DNA from: Amycolatopsis suaedae
GTDB taxonomy: Bacteria; Actinomycetota; Actinomycetes; Mycobacteriales; Pseudonocardiaceae
DNA: 64,000 nt
Reading direction: 5' to 3'
NCBI RefSeq assembly: GCF_004214935.1
Contig: NZ_SFCC01000006.1
Span: 1-64,000 of the forward strand
The notes under the pieces were generated by a model that did no database searches, was not told the origin of the DNA, and saw nothing but the letters and a program-made list of their open reading frames with translations. The position numbers were made by a program, and so were the translations under genes. Position 1 is the stretch's first letter; every line of letters begins with the position of its first letter. Positions 16,504 to 27,460 of the stretch are shown here, piece after piece.

Positions 16504-16541
16504 CCCGGGGGCGGCTTTAGCCCGCTAAAGCCGCCCCCGGG
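16504..16541. terminator. Perfect 18-bp-arm palindrome, GCTTTAGCCCGCTAAAGC core
   Basis: Arms 16504-16521 and 16524-16541 are perfectly complementary around a CC centre. The inner 18 bp are the exact GCTTTAGCSSGCTAAAGC repeat, extended by GGGGGC/GCCCCC. It lies between convergent amidohydrolase and acyl-CoA dehydrogenase genes, 5 bp from both stops, and so is a bidirectional terminator candidate. Confidence 0.85.
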
Positions 16542-16545
16542 CCGG

Positions 16546-17682
16546 TCACATCTCCCGCAGCTCGCGGGCGATGACCATGCGCTGGATCTGGTTGGTGCCC
16601 TCGAAGATCTGCGGCACCTTGGCCTCGCGCATGTATCGCTCCACCGGGAAGTCCTTCGTGTAGCCGGCCCCGCCGAGCACCTGCACCGCGTCGGTGGTCA
16701 CCTTCATGGCCGCGTCGGTCGCGGTCAGCTTGGCGATCGACGCCTGCCGCCGGAACGGCAGCCCGCGGTCCCGCCGGCGAGCGGCGTCGAGATACATCGC
16801 CCGTGACGTCTCGACGGCCGCGGCCATGTCGGCGAGCAGGAACTCGACGCCCTGGAAGTCGATGATCGGCTTGCCGAACTGGCTGCGCCCCTTCGCATAG
16901 GTGACGGCCTCGTCCAGCGCGGCCTGGGCGAGCCCGACCGCGCACGCCGCGATCCCCAGCCTGCCCGAGCTGAGCGACGACAGCGCGATCTTGAGCCCCT
17001 GACCTTCCTCGCCGATCAGCCGGTCCGCCTCGACCCGCGCGTCGTCGAACCGCAGCTGCGCGGTGGTCGACCCGGTCAGCCCCATCTTGCGTTCGGGCTT
17101 GCCCGCGGACAGCCCCGGCGTGGCGCCGTCGATCAGCAGGCACGAGATGTCGGCCTCGGACGTCCGCACCATCGTGGTGTAGAAGTCGGCCTGACCCGCG
17201 TGGGTGATCCACGCCTTCGTCCCGTCGACCCGGTAGACGTCGCCGTCGCGGCGCGCGCGGGTGGACAGGGCGGCCGCGTCGGAGCCGGCGTGCGGCTCGG
17301 ACAGGGCGTACCCGCCGAGCAGGTCGCCGTCCAGCATCCCCGGCAGCCAGCGGTCGCGCTGCGCGTCGGTGCCGTGGTGGGCCAGCGCGAAGCAGGACAT
17401 GGTGTGCACCGACAGCCCGACGCCCACCGACATCCACGCGGCCGCGATCTCCTCGAGCGCCTGCAGGTACACCTCGTAGGGCACCTCACCGCCGCCCCAG
17501 CGTTCGGAGTACGGCAGCCCGAGCAGGCCGGACTTGCCGAGCAGCCGGAACTGCTCTCGCGGGAAGCGTTCCGCCTCCTCGTACTCCGCGGCGTGCGGGG
17601 CCAGCTCGTCGCGGGCGATCTCCCGCGCGAGGTCGACCAGGTCTTTCGCTTCAGTGGTGGGAAGCAGGCGCTCCGCCGGCAT
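16546..17682 (-). CDS. Acyl-CoA dehydrogenase
   Basis: This 378-residue flavoenzyme oxidises an acyl-CoA to the 2,3-enoyl-CoA. Motifs are YALSEPHAGSD, WITHAGQAD, GRLGIAA, YAKGRSQFGKPI and the C-terminal QIFEGTNQIQRMVIAREL; Glu of FEGTN is the expected catalytic base. ATG 17682 has GGAGG eight bases upstream; the longer frame to 17958 runs through the promoter. It is divergent from the TetR at 17752. Confidence 0.94.
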   Translation of the reverse strand: MPAERLLPTTEAKDLVDLAREIARDELAPHAAEYEEAERFPREQFRLLGKSGLLGLPYSERWGGGEVPYEVYLQALEEIAAAWMSVGVGLSVHTMSCFALAHHGTDAQRDRWLPGMLDGDLLGGYALSEPHAGSDAAALSTRARRDGDVYRVDGTKAWITHAGQADFYTTMVRTSEADISCLLIDGATPGLSAGKPERKMGLTGSTTAQLRFDDARVEADRLIGEEGQGLKIALSSLSSGRLGIAACAVGLAQAALDEAVTYAKGRSQFGKPIIDFQGVEFLLADMAAAVETSRAMYLDAARRRDRGLPFRRQASIAKLTATDAAMKVTTDAVQVLGGAGYTKDFPVERYMREAKVPQIFEGTNQIQRMVIARELREM

Positions 17683-17718
17683 GGGGTCCTCCGAGCAAGC
17701 GGTTTGATACTGAAAACT

Positions 17719-17745
17719 GTACTGTCGGTCCGTAGAGAGTACTGT
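17719..17745. promoter_or_regulatory. GTACTGT direct repeats, 20 bp apart
   Basis: GTACTGT occurs at 17719-17725 and 17739-17745, two helical turns apart, in the 69-bp gap between the acyl-CoA dehydrogenase and TetR genes. It is the best visible operator candidate for that TetR. The first copy overlaps an ACTGTACTGT tandem. Confidence 0.5.
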
Positions 17746-17751
17746 GTCGAC

Positions 17752-18351
17752 ATGTCCCCTGTCGACGCCCGCATCGCAACGAATCGGTTGACCGCCCGTC
17801 AGCGCACGCTGCTCGGCCAACTGGTGGACCTGTTCCTCGCCGAGGGGTTCGCTGCGTTCACGCTGGACGACCTCGCCGCCCGCCTGCGTTGCTCGAAGTC
17901 GACGCTCTACGCGCTGGCCCCGAGCAAGGAGCAGCTGGCGGTCAGGGTGGTCGGGCATTTCTTCAAGGGCGCGACCGAGCAGGTGGAGGCCCGCATCGAG
18001 GGCGTCGCCGACGCCAGGGAGCTGATCGGGGGTTACCTGGCAGGCGTCGCGGACTGCCTGAGCCTGGCCTCGCCTGCCTTCATGCGCGACATCGCCGAGT
18101 TCGCCCCGGCCCGGCAGACCTACGAGCGCAACAGCCGCGCCGCCGCGGACCGCATCCGCGCGTTCATCGCGAAGGGTGTCGAGGACGGAACGTTCCGTGA
18201 CGTCCGGGCGGGTCTGATCGCCGAGATGGCCGGGCTGCTCATCGAAAGCATCCAGACCGGCGTGCTGGGCACGCGGGCCGGCGTCGGCGACGCCGAGGCG
18301 TTCACCGCTCTGTCGGAGCTGCTGCTGGACGGACTAGCCTTACGCGCGTGA
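17752..18351 (+). CDS. TetR family transcriptional regulator
   Basis: This is a 199-residue TetR protein with a helix-turn-helix at about 20-60 (LDDLAARLRCSKSTLYALA) and a helical effector domain. ATG 17752 was chosen; the longer frame upstream runs through the divergent acyl-CoA dehydrogenase gene. It overlaps the PfkB kinase gene by 4 bp (GTGA), so regulator and kinase are cotranslated. An acyl-CoA ligand is plausible because of the divergent dehydrogenase. Confidence 0.9.
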   Translation: MSPVDARIATNRLTARQRTLLGQLVDLFLAEGFAAFTLDDLAARLRCSKSTLYALAPSKEQLAVRVVGHFFKGATEQVEARIEGVADARELIGGYLAGVADCLSLASPAFMRDIAEFAPARQTYERNSRAAADRIRAFIAKGVEDGTFRDVRAGLIAEMAGLLIESIQTGVLGTRAGVGDAEAFTALSELLLDGLALRA

Positions 18352-19280
18352 TCGTGGTCGGTGGTGAGGCGCTGGTCGACCTGGTGCCCGGTGAGTCCAC
18401 AGTAGATGGTGAGTTGCGTCCGCTGCTGCCCCGGCTGGGTGGTGGGCCGTACAACGTCGCGCTGGCCGCGGGCAGGCTGGGCGCGCCCTCGGCGTTCCTG
18501 TCCAGGGTGTCCACCGACCGCTTCGGCGTCGCGCTGGTGGACCGGCTGCAAGCGTCCAACGTGGACACCACGCTGACGCAACGCGGCGACGAGCCGACGA
18601 CGCTGGCCGTCGTCGCGCTGGACGAGGCCGGTTCCGCGCACTACACGTTCTACACCCGGGGAACGGCCGACCGGCTGTTCACCGACCCCGGGCCGCTGCC
18701 CGAGGGCACCACCGCGCTGTCGCTCGGCACGCTCGGCATGGTGCTGGAGCCCGGCGCGAGTGCCTACGAGGCGGTGCTGCGCAGGGAAGCGGCAGCCGGT
18801 GTGCTGACCGCGCTCGACCCCAACATCAGGGCCGCGCTGATCGACGACCCGGCGGCGTACCGGGAGCGGTTCAAGTCTTGGATACCAGACGTTCGCCTGC
18901 TCAAGCTGTCCGTGGAGGACGCCGAGTGGCTGGCGGGCGGGATGGACCTGGACGCGGCCGTGTCGTCCTGGCTGGACAGCGGTGTGACGGCCGTCGTACT
19001 GACCCACGGTGCCGAGGGGCTGTCCGTCCGGACGGCCGGGCTGGCTGTCCGGGTGCCCTCCTCGCGGGTGGAGGTCGTCGACACGATCGGTGCCGGCGAC
19101 ACGGTTCAGGGGGCGTTGCTGGCGTGGTTCAACCACCGCGGTGTGACCGACGTCGCTGTGCTGGGCGAACAGGACTGGGCCGCCGCGCTCGGCTACGCCG
19201 CCGCCGCGGCGGCGATCACCGTGTCCCGCAGCGGGGCCGAACCGCCCACGGAAGCCGAGCTGGGCACCCCGCGTGTGTGA
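18348..19280 (+). CDS. PfkB-family carbohydrate kinase (fructokinase-like)
   Basis: This 310-residue ribokinase-fold sugar kinase has GGGPYNVALAAGRLG near the N-terminus (PfkB signature 1) and DTIGAGDT near residue 245, whose Asp is the catalytic base (signature 2). It starts at GTG 18348 inside the TetR stop. Codons TCT TGG ATA CCA for SWIP at 18876-18887 are all unusual here and build the palindrome-like TCTTGGATACCAGA. Sugar specificity is unknown. Confidence 0.9.
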   Translation: MIVVGGEALVDLVPGESTVDGELRPLLPRLGGGPYNVALAAGRLGAPSAFLSRVSTDRFGVALVDRLQASNVDTTLTQRGDEPTTLAVVALDEAGSAHYTFYTRGTADRLFTDPGPLPEGTTALSLGTLGMVLEPGASAYEAVLRREAAAGVLTALDPNIRAALIDDPAAYRERFKSWIPDVRLLKLSVEDAEWLAGGMDLDAAVSSWLDSGVTAVVLTHGAEGLSVRTAGLAVRVPSSRVEVVDTIGAGDTVQGALLAWFNHRGVTDVAVLGEQDWAAALGYAAAAAAITVSRSGAEPPTEAELGTPRV

Positions 19281-19474
19281 ACCTTGTCCCAAACTGTTTG
19301 CCGTCGGTAACTCAACGGCTGCGCAACCACGGTGTAGTCGACTAGCGTAGAGGGGAATTCATACCCCAGCGGGGCGGTGTGCCGCGAGACTCCAGTTCCG
19401 GCTCGCGTGAACAGATGGCTTCTGCGTAAGACCCGCAGGTGCCGCCGGCCCGTGTGATCGTGAGAGGCACTTGC

Positions 19475-20770
<1,296 letters not shown>

Positions 20771-20798
20771 TTTCCCGCACGGTGGGTAGCCTCGGGTC

Positions 20799-22172
20799 GT
20801 GACCGAGGCTCCCACCGTGCTCTGGTTTCGCAGGGATCTACGGCTGCGTGACCTGCCCGCCCTGCTGACCGCCGCGCGGCGATCACCTCGGGCGCTCGCG
20901 TTGTACGTGCTCGACGACACGCTGCTGCGGCCCGCTGGCAAGCCCAGGCTGGACTTTCTTCATGGCTGCCTGCGGACGTTGTCCGGGCAACTCGACGGCA
21001 GGCTGCTCGTGGTGCGCGGCGACCCGGTGCGGGAGGTGCCCCGGGTCGCCGAGGCGGTCGAGGCGTCGAGTGTCCACGTCAGCACCGACACCGGCCCGTA
21101 CGGCAGGCGCCGCGACGGGGCCGTCGCCGCGGCGCTGGCAAAGCGCGGCGTCGAGTGGGTGGAGACCGGCTCGCCGTACGCCGTCACGCCGGGCCGGGTC
21201 CGTAAGGCCGACGGCGAGCCGTACCGGGTGTTCACCCCGTTCTACCGCGCCTGGCTGCGGCACGGCTGGCGCGGGCCCGCTGACAGCTCGGCGTCCACTG
21301 TGGAATGGATCGAGCCGCCGCTTCGCGGCGAGTCCGTTGCGGACGGCCCGGATCCGTTGTTCGAGCCGGGCGAAGCGGCCGCCATGCGGGTCTGGGAGCG
21401 GTTCCTCGACGAGCGGCTGGACGACTACGGCACCGACCGCGACCGGCCCGACCGGCCGGGTACGACGCTGCTGTCGCCGTACCTGCGGTGGGGTTGCGTG
21501 CACCCGCGCACGCTGCTCGCCGACCTGCCGGACGGTGCGGAGGCGCTGCGGTCGGAGCTGGCCTGGCGGGAGTTCCACGCCGACGTCCTGTGGCACCGCC
21601 CGGAAACCGCACGCCGCAACTACGACGAGCGGTTCGACCGGATGCGGCACGACAGCGGTCCCGGCGCGGACGAGGCGTTCCGGCAGTGGCGGGAGGGGCG
21701 TACCGGCTTCCCGATCGTCGACGCCGGGATGCGGCAGCTGCTGGCCGAGGGGTGGATGCACAACCGGGTCCGGATGATCGTGGCCAGCTTCCTGGTCAAG
21801 GACCTGCATCTGCCGTGGTGGTGGGGTGCCCGGCACTTCATGCGTCACCTCGTCGACGGTGACCTGGCCTCCAACCAGCTGAACTGGCAGTGGGTGGCCG
21901 GCTCGGGCACCGACGCGGCGCCGTACTTCCGCGTGTTCAACCCGACGACGCAGGGCCGCAAGTTCGATCCGGACGGCGACTACGTGCGCCGCTACGTCGC
22001 CGAGCTGCGTGCCGTGCCGGGCAGGGCGGTACACGAGCCGGTGAAGCTCGACGGCGGGTGCCCGGAGGGCTACCCGCCGCCGATGGTGGATCACGCCGAG
22101 GAGCGCCAGGAGGCGCTGGCCCGTTACGGCGCGGTGCAGGACACTAGCCGCGCAGCGCGTCGGAGAGCTTGA
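20799..22172 (+). CDS. phrB: Deoxyribodipyrimidine photo-lyase
   Basis: This 457-residue class I CPD photolyase uses light to split cyclobutane pyrimidine dimers. VLWFRRDLRLRDLPAL opens the antenna-binding domain. The C-terminal FAD domain has NRVRMIVASFLVKDL, LNWQWVAGSGTDAAPYFRVFNP and QGRKFDPDGDYVRRYVAEL. It starts at GTG 20799, 28 bp after gltA. Its last 29 bp overlap the convergent ABC permease gene. Confidence 0.96.
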   Translation: MTEAPTVLWFRRDLRLRDLPALLTAARRSPRALALYVLDDTLLRPAGKPRLDFLHGCLRTLSGQLDGRLLVVRGDPVREVPRVAEAVEASSVHVSTDTGPYGRRRDGAVAAALAKRGVEWVETGSPYAVTPGRVRKADGEPYRVFTPFYRAWLRHGWRGPADSSASTVEWIEPPLRGESVADGPDPLFEPGEAAAMRVWERFLDERLDDYGTDRDRPDRPGTTLLSPYLRWGCVHPRTLLADLPDGAEALRSELAWREFHADVLWHRPETARRNYDERFDRMRHDSGPGADEAFRQWREGRTGFPIVDAGMRQLLAEGWMHNRVRMIVASFLVKDLHLPWWWGARHFMRHLVDGDLASNQLNWQWVAGSGTDAAPYFRVFNPTTQGRKFDPDGDYVRRYVAELRAVPGRAVHEPVKLDGGCPEGYPPPMVDHAEERQEALARYGAVQDTSRAARRRA

Positions 22173-23351
22173 CCCGGCTGCCGGTGCGCAGCACGGCGTT
22201 GCCGTAGATCTTCCCGCCCAGCCAGGTGAACAGCGCCACCGTGGCGAGGGTGAGAACCAGCGCGATGGCCACTTCCAGCGGGGCGGCGACACCGGCCGCC
22301 ATCCGGCCGGGCATGAGCACCGGTGACAGCGGCGGGATCATCGACAGCACCAGCGAAGCCGTGCTGTCCGGCGCCTGCAGCAACACGTTCAGCCCCACCA
22401 CGAACCCGATCACCAGCACCATCGTGACCGGCGTGAGCACCGACTGCGCGTCTTCCTGCCGCGACACCAGCGAGCCCGCACCGGCGAAGACCGTCGCGTA
22501 GAGGAAGAAGCCGAGCAGGTACCAGACGATGCCCCACAGCACCGTCGAGGTGGCCACGCCGGACAGCGTGAGCACCCCCGTCGACGTCGCCATCACCAAC
22601 CCGGCGACGGCGAGGATCGCCAGCTGGATCAGGCCGACGAGCCCGAGCCCGATCACCTTGCCCAGCAGCAACTGCCACGGTCGCACGGTGGACAGCAGGA
22701 TCTCGACGACCCGGCTCGCCTTCTCCTCGATGATGCCCTGCGCCACCAGCGTCCCGTAGGTCGTGATGCTCATGTAGAGCAGGAACACCATGACCAGGCC
22801 GATGACGAGACGCTGTCCGCGTTCCGGATCCGGTTGCTCGATCGTGGTGACCTTGAGCTGTGTCTCGTTGGCCAGACCGAGGACCCGCGTCGGATCCTCG
22901 CCGATCCTGGTCAACTCGGCGCTCAGTACCTCGTTACGCGCGATGGCGGTCAGCGCGGCCTCGATCCGCTGATCGAGCTGGTCCTTCACCAGGACCTGCA
23001 GATCGGACCGGTTGCCGGACAGGACGGCGTCGAGGTCGCCGTCGGCGACCTGCTTGCGGGCTTCGTCCGGGTTGGTGACCGGGGTCGTCTCGACGTTCTT
23101 GCCGAGTTGCGCGGCCTGCGTTTTGAGCGTCTCGGCGATTCCGGCTGTCTGGCCGGACAGACCGATCTTGCTCGTGTCCGCCTGACCGAACAGCGTTGTC
23201 TGGAGTACCAGATAGCCGGCGAGCACGGCGAGGATGACTGCCGTGCCGATGACGAACGACTTCGTCCGCAGGCGGGTGTTCAGCTCGCGCTGCGCGACCA
23301 GCCGGACCGCGGTGACCGCGCCGACCGAGTGCTCGGAGTTGCTCGGGGTGC

Positions 23352-23355
<4 letters not shown>
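22144..23355 (-). CDS. ABC-2 permease, NatB-like
   Basis: This is a 403-residue permease. One N-terminal helix (about 35-55) is followed by a large extracytoplasmic domain to about 180, then five C-terminal helices, as in NatB-type exporters. VAQGIIEEKASRVVEILLSTVRP is the conserved coupling segment. It is the last gene of a four-gene operon and overlaps the ATPase stop by 4 bp. A NatAB-type sodium or peptide export role is inferred. Confidence 0.9.
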
Positions 23356-24258
<903 letters not shown>

Positions 24259-24266
<8 letters not shown>

Positions 24267-24849
24267 TGGCTTCCTTCCCACTCTTCCCAGCCGCGTCCAC
24301 GGTAGCCGAGAGCTCTTCGATGTCTTCGGGGTCGTCGTCGGGCAGTGTCCAGCCCAGGATCATTCCCGGGACGCTGGTGGCCAGCAGCGCCAGTGCCATG
24401 AGCATCAGCCCGCCACGGTAGGCGGCCTCCGCGGACTTGGCGATCAGCATGATGTAGCCGAACGCCACGATCATCAGCGCCACCGCGACCTGGTAGCCGA
24501 TGTGATTGACCCGGTACCGCCACAGCCGTTCGCGTTCGTCGAGCACGCCGAGATACTGGGCGGTCATCCGGCCGGCGAGGATGCGCAGGACATGCTGTCC
24601 GGCCAGGATCACCGCCAGCCCGGTGAACCACAGGCACGCGAACGTCACCCAGACCGCGGTGTCGTCCTCGGTGACGATCGCCGCGGCCGTGATCATGATC
24701 AGGTTGCCGAGTGCCACCACGCCGACCACCCGGCGGCGATGGTGTCTGGTCCGCCAGCCGAGCAGTTTCGTCGCGTTCCTGCGCTCGTGTTCCAGCACGG
24801 CCTCGCGGTGCTTCTCCAGTGCCTGCTCCCAGCTTCGCCTGGACTTCAT
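24259..24849 (-). CDS. Four-helix membrane protein of unknown function
   Basis: This 196-residue protein has a basic, charged N-terminal segment (1-38) and about four membrane helices (41-62, 67-88, 113-133, 141-163), then an acidic tail DDDPEDIEEL. I recognise no named domain. It lies between an XRE regulator and a NatAB-type exporter and overlaps both. A role as sensor or accessory subunit of the exporter is inference. ATG 24849 overlaps the XRE stop by 4 bp. Confidence 0.8.
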
Positions 24850-25115
24850 CGTTCCCCCTTCGGATAGACCTGGGTGGACAGCGGGGTGAACGGCGCACGG
24901 CTGAACACCGCCTCCACCGGGAGCCCGAACACGTCGCAGATGCGCATCGCCAGGTCGAGGCTGGGGTAGTGATCGCCTCGCTCCAGCGCGCCGATGGTCT
25001 GCGGGTTGACCTCGACGGCCTCCGCCAGCTGGACCCGGCTCATCCCGCGTTCCGCCCGGAGCACCGGCAGCCGGTTGTAGATCGGCAGCTCTTTGCCACG
25101 TCTTACCGGACTCAT
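24846..25115 (-). CDS. XRE family transcriptional regulator
   Basis: This 89-residue protein consists mainly of a Cro/C1 helix-turn-helix (about 12-68; VQLAEAVEVNPQTIGALERG is the core). ATG 25115 (MSPVRRGKEL) is the start; the longer frame reads through a repeat. It heads the operon with a membrane protein and the NatAB-like exporter. Upstream on the minus strand, TTGACG-17-AACACT resembles a promoter and CAAC-ACTGC-GTTG a small operator. Confidence 0.9.
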   Translation of the reverse strand: MSPVRRGKELPIYNRLPVLRAERGMSRVQLAEAVEVNPQTIGALERGDHYPSLDLAMRICDVFGLPVEAVFSRAPFTPLSTQVYPKGER

Positions 25116-25164
25116 GCAACGCAGTGTTGTAAAAACCCAATGATCCGTCAAGTTGGTGGTGGCT

Positions 25165-25223
25165 GATGCCATGAAGGGGGCCTTCACAGCATCAGACGCC
25201 GTGAGGGCCCCCTTCACGGCATC
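25165..25223. repeat. GTGAAGG/CCTTCAC element, variant copy 3
   Basis: Two arms of the form GATGCCRTGAAGGGGGCCYTCACRGCRTC face each other (25165-25193 and 25195-25223). They use GGGGGCC instead of GGTGGCC and share the GATGCC/GGCGTC flank with copy 2. The element is 36 bp past the glpD stop and could end its transcript. The rest of 25116-25258 is the XRE promoter region. Confidence 0.75.
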
Positions 25224-25258
25224 GACACCACCACACCAGCCCCACGTGCTCGGCGGGC

Positions 25259-26806
25259 TCAGGCGAGACCGGCGAGGGTGCGCTCCACCAGGTCGGCCGC
25301 CCGCTCGCGGGCGGCGTCGGCCTCGGCCGGGACCAGACCGAGCCGGGTGCGCCGGTGCAGGACGTCGTCGACGTCCAGCGCACCCTCTTGTCTGACCGCC
25401 CAGACAACCTCGGCGCCGGTGATGTCGCAGCCGGGGTACAGCGGTTCGGCCAGTGCCGGATCCAGGTCCCCGATCGCGCGGACGCTCGCGGCTTCGGTGC
25501 CGTAGGTGGCCACCAGCCGGCGTGGGGCCTCGACCGTGGTCAGCGCCGACCGGGACGCCGCGCCGAGCAGCGGCAGGTTCCGGGTCGGCGACGGGCCCGC
25601 CCGCAGACCCGCCGTGGCGATCGCCTTGTCGACCGCCTCCGCGGCCATCTTCCGGTACGTGGTGAGCTTTCCGCCGATGACCGTCACCACACCGTCCGGC
25701 GAGGTCAGCACGGCGTGCTCCCGCGAGCGGTCGGCGGACAGCGTCTCGTCGCCCGGCTCACCGATCAGCGGCCGCAGTCCGGCGAACCTGCCGATCACGT
25801 CGTCGCGGCTCAGGTCCCGGCGCAGTGCCGAGGACGCCACCTCCAGCAGGAAGTCCACATCGGACTCAGGAACGTCCGGTACGTCGGGAATCGCGCCGCT
25901 GACCGGTTCGTCGGTCAGCCCGAGGTAGACCCGGCCGTTGGGCTGGGGCAGCAGCAGGACGAACCGGTTGGTCGCGCCCGGAACCGGCACCATGACCGCG
26001 CTGACACCCAGCCCGGTCGCCGACAGCGGCAGCACCAGGTGCGACCCGCGGGACGGCGTCAGCCGGGCCGACGGAACCAGCTCGCCCGCCCACACCCCGG
26101 TGGCGTTGACCACCTGGCGTGCGTTGATCCGCAGGGCATGCCCGGTCAGCCGGTCCTTGACCCACACGCCGTCGGCGGCCACCTCGGTCGCCGGCAGTGC
26201 GGTGAACACCCGCGCGCCGAGCGACGCGGCGGTCCTGGCCAGTGCCAGCACGAGGCGGGCGTCGTCGGTGAGAGCGCCGTCGAACGACAGCAGCGCGCCA
26301 CGCAGACCGGTCCCGTGCAGTCCCGGCGCCAGCGCCATTGCCTCGGCGCGGGGGATTCGCCTGGGGCCGGGCAGCACCCGGCTGGGGGTGCGGGCGGCCC
26401 GGCGCAGCAGGTCGCCCGCGTGCAGCCCGGTCGCGATCACTGCCTGCTGGGCCCGAGATGTGGTGTCGTGCATGGGAAAGACCTGCGGGATGGTGCGGGT
26501 CAGGTGCGGCGCGGTCGACGTCATCAGGATGCCGCGCTCGACCGCGCTCTCGTAGGCCAGCGCGAACTGGCCCTTGGCGAGGTAACGCAGGCCGCCGTGC
26601 ACGAGCTTGCTCGACCAGCGGGAGGTGCCGAACGCGAGGTCGTGTGCCTCGACGAGCGCGACCGAGAGGCCGCGCGCGGCCGCGTCGAGCGCGATCCCGG
26701 CACCGGTGACGCCGCCACCCACGACGGCGATGTCGACCGCTTCGCCGCCGGCCAGCCGGTCCAGTTCGGACGAACGGCGCCTCGCGTTGAGCGCGCCCGC
26801 CCTCAT
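25259..26806 (-). CDS. glpD: Glycerol-3-phosphate dehydrogenase, FAD-dependent
   Basis: This 515-residue membrane-associated flavoenzyme oxidises glycerol 3-phosphate to dihydroxyacetone phosphate and feeds electrons to quinone. VVGGGVTGAGIALDAAARG is the dinucleotide fold; FGTSRWSSKLVHGGLRYL is the family signature; VIGGKLTTYRKMAAEAVD is the second signature. The C-terminal DAO domain is present. It overlaps the start-side TetR by 4 bp (26803-26806), so it is cotranslated with the regulator. Confidence 0.94.
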   Translation of the reverse strand: MRAGALNARRRSSELDRLAGGEAVDIAVVGGGVTGAGIALDAAARGLSVALVEAHDLAFGTSRWSSKLVHGGLRYLAKGQFALAYESAVERGILMTSTAPHLTRTIPQVFPMHDTTSRAQQAVIATGLHAGDLLRRAARTPSRVLPGPRRIPRAEAMALAPGLHGTGLRGALLSFDGALTDDARLVLALARTAASLGARVFTALPATEVAADGVWVKDRLTGHALRINARQVVNATGVWAGELVPSARLTPSRGSHLVLPLSATGLGVSAVMVPVPGATNRFVLLLPQPNGRVYLGLTDEPVSGAIPDVPDVPESDVDFLLEVASSALRRDLSRDDVIGRFAGLRPLIGEPGDETLSADRSREHAVLTSPDGVVTVIGGKLTTYRKMAAEAVDKAIATAGLRAGPSPTRNLPLLGAASRSALTTVEAPRRLVATYGTEAASVRAIGDLDPALAEPLYPGCDITGAEVVWAVRQEGALDVDDVLHRRTRLGLVPAEADAARERAADLVERTLAGLA

Positions 26807-27444
26807 GGGCGCAGGGCCGCGTCCAGCAGGTGACTGAACTCGGCGAGCAGGGCGTCCTCGTCGACGTCGGCGGTGGCCGGGCGCAGCGAGAGCACGAACG
26901 ACTGCACGACCAGCAGCACGGACCGCACCTGCGCGGGCCCGTCGCCCTGCCGGATCGAACCGTCCTCATGGCCTGCCGCCAGCAGGGCCGCGATGACCTG
27001 CTCGGCGAGCCGCTGGGTACCGCCGAGGCGTTCGACGATGTAGGGCAGCAGCAACTCGGCGTCGACGTCGAGCACGGTACGCATCAGCGGATCGTTCGCC
27101 AGTGCCTTGACCGACTCGACGGAGCAGCGCACCAGCCGCGCCCGGCCCGTCGCCTCGCTCGCGGCCAGCAGGTTCGCCTTCTGCAGCAGCGCGCCGAACT
27201 CCCGGGTCATCAGGGCGGCGAGGATGCTGCGCACGTCGGGGAAACGCCGGTACAGCGTCATCCGGCTGACGCTGGCCGTCCTGGCGATCTCGGCGAGTGT
27301 GGTGCGACGCACACCGGCGGCGAGTACGCACGTGCGTGCGGCGTCGAGCAGCACATCGTCGGAAACCCGGGTCGGAGCATGTCGTCGCTCCGGGGCGGGT
27401 TCGGTGGCGGGCAAGCCGACAACCGTGTGACGTTCCGTAGGCAT
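26803..27444 (-). CDS. TetR family transcriptional regulator
   Basis: This 213-residue TetR protein has its helix-turn-helix at about residues 40-80 (LAEIARTASVSRMTLYRRF) after a longer than usual N-terminal arm. ATG 27444 lies 7 bp after a minus-strand TACAGT (-10-like), which suggests a leaderless message. It is followed by glpD with a 4-bp overlap and is divergent from the flavoenzyme gene. It probably controls both ether-lipid or glycerophosphate genes. Confidence 0.88.
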   Translation of the reverse strand: MPTERHTVVGLPATEPAPERRHAPTRVSDDVLLDAARTCVLAAGVRRTTLAEIARTASVSRMTLYRRFPDVRSILAALMTREFGALLQKANLLAASEATGRARLVRCSVESVKALANDPLMRTVLDVDAELLLPYIVERLGGTQRLAEQVIAALLAAGHEDGSIRQGDGPAQVRSVLLVVQSFVLSLRPATADVDEDALLAEFSHLLDAALRP

Positions 27445-27457
27445 GTGTAACACTGTA
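27445..27457. promoter_or_regulatory. Compressed divergent promoter with GTGTAACAC box
   Basis: GTGT-A-ACAC (27445-27453) overlaps AACACT (27449-27454, plus-strand -10 candidate) and TACAGT (27457-27452, minus-strand -10 candidate). Each hexamer is 6-7 bases from a start codon, so both messages may be leaderless and their -35 regions lie inside the opposite gene. The box is a candidate TetR site. Confidence 0.45.
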
Positions 27458-27460
27458 CCC

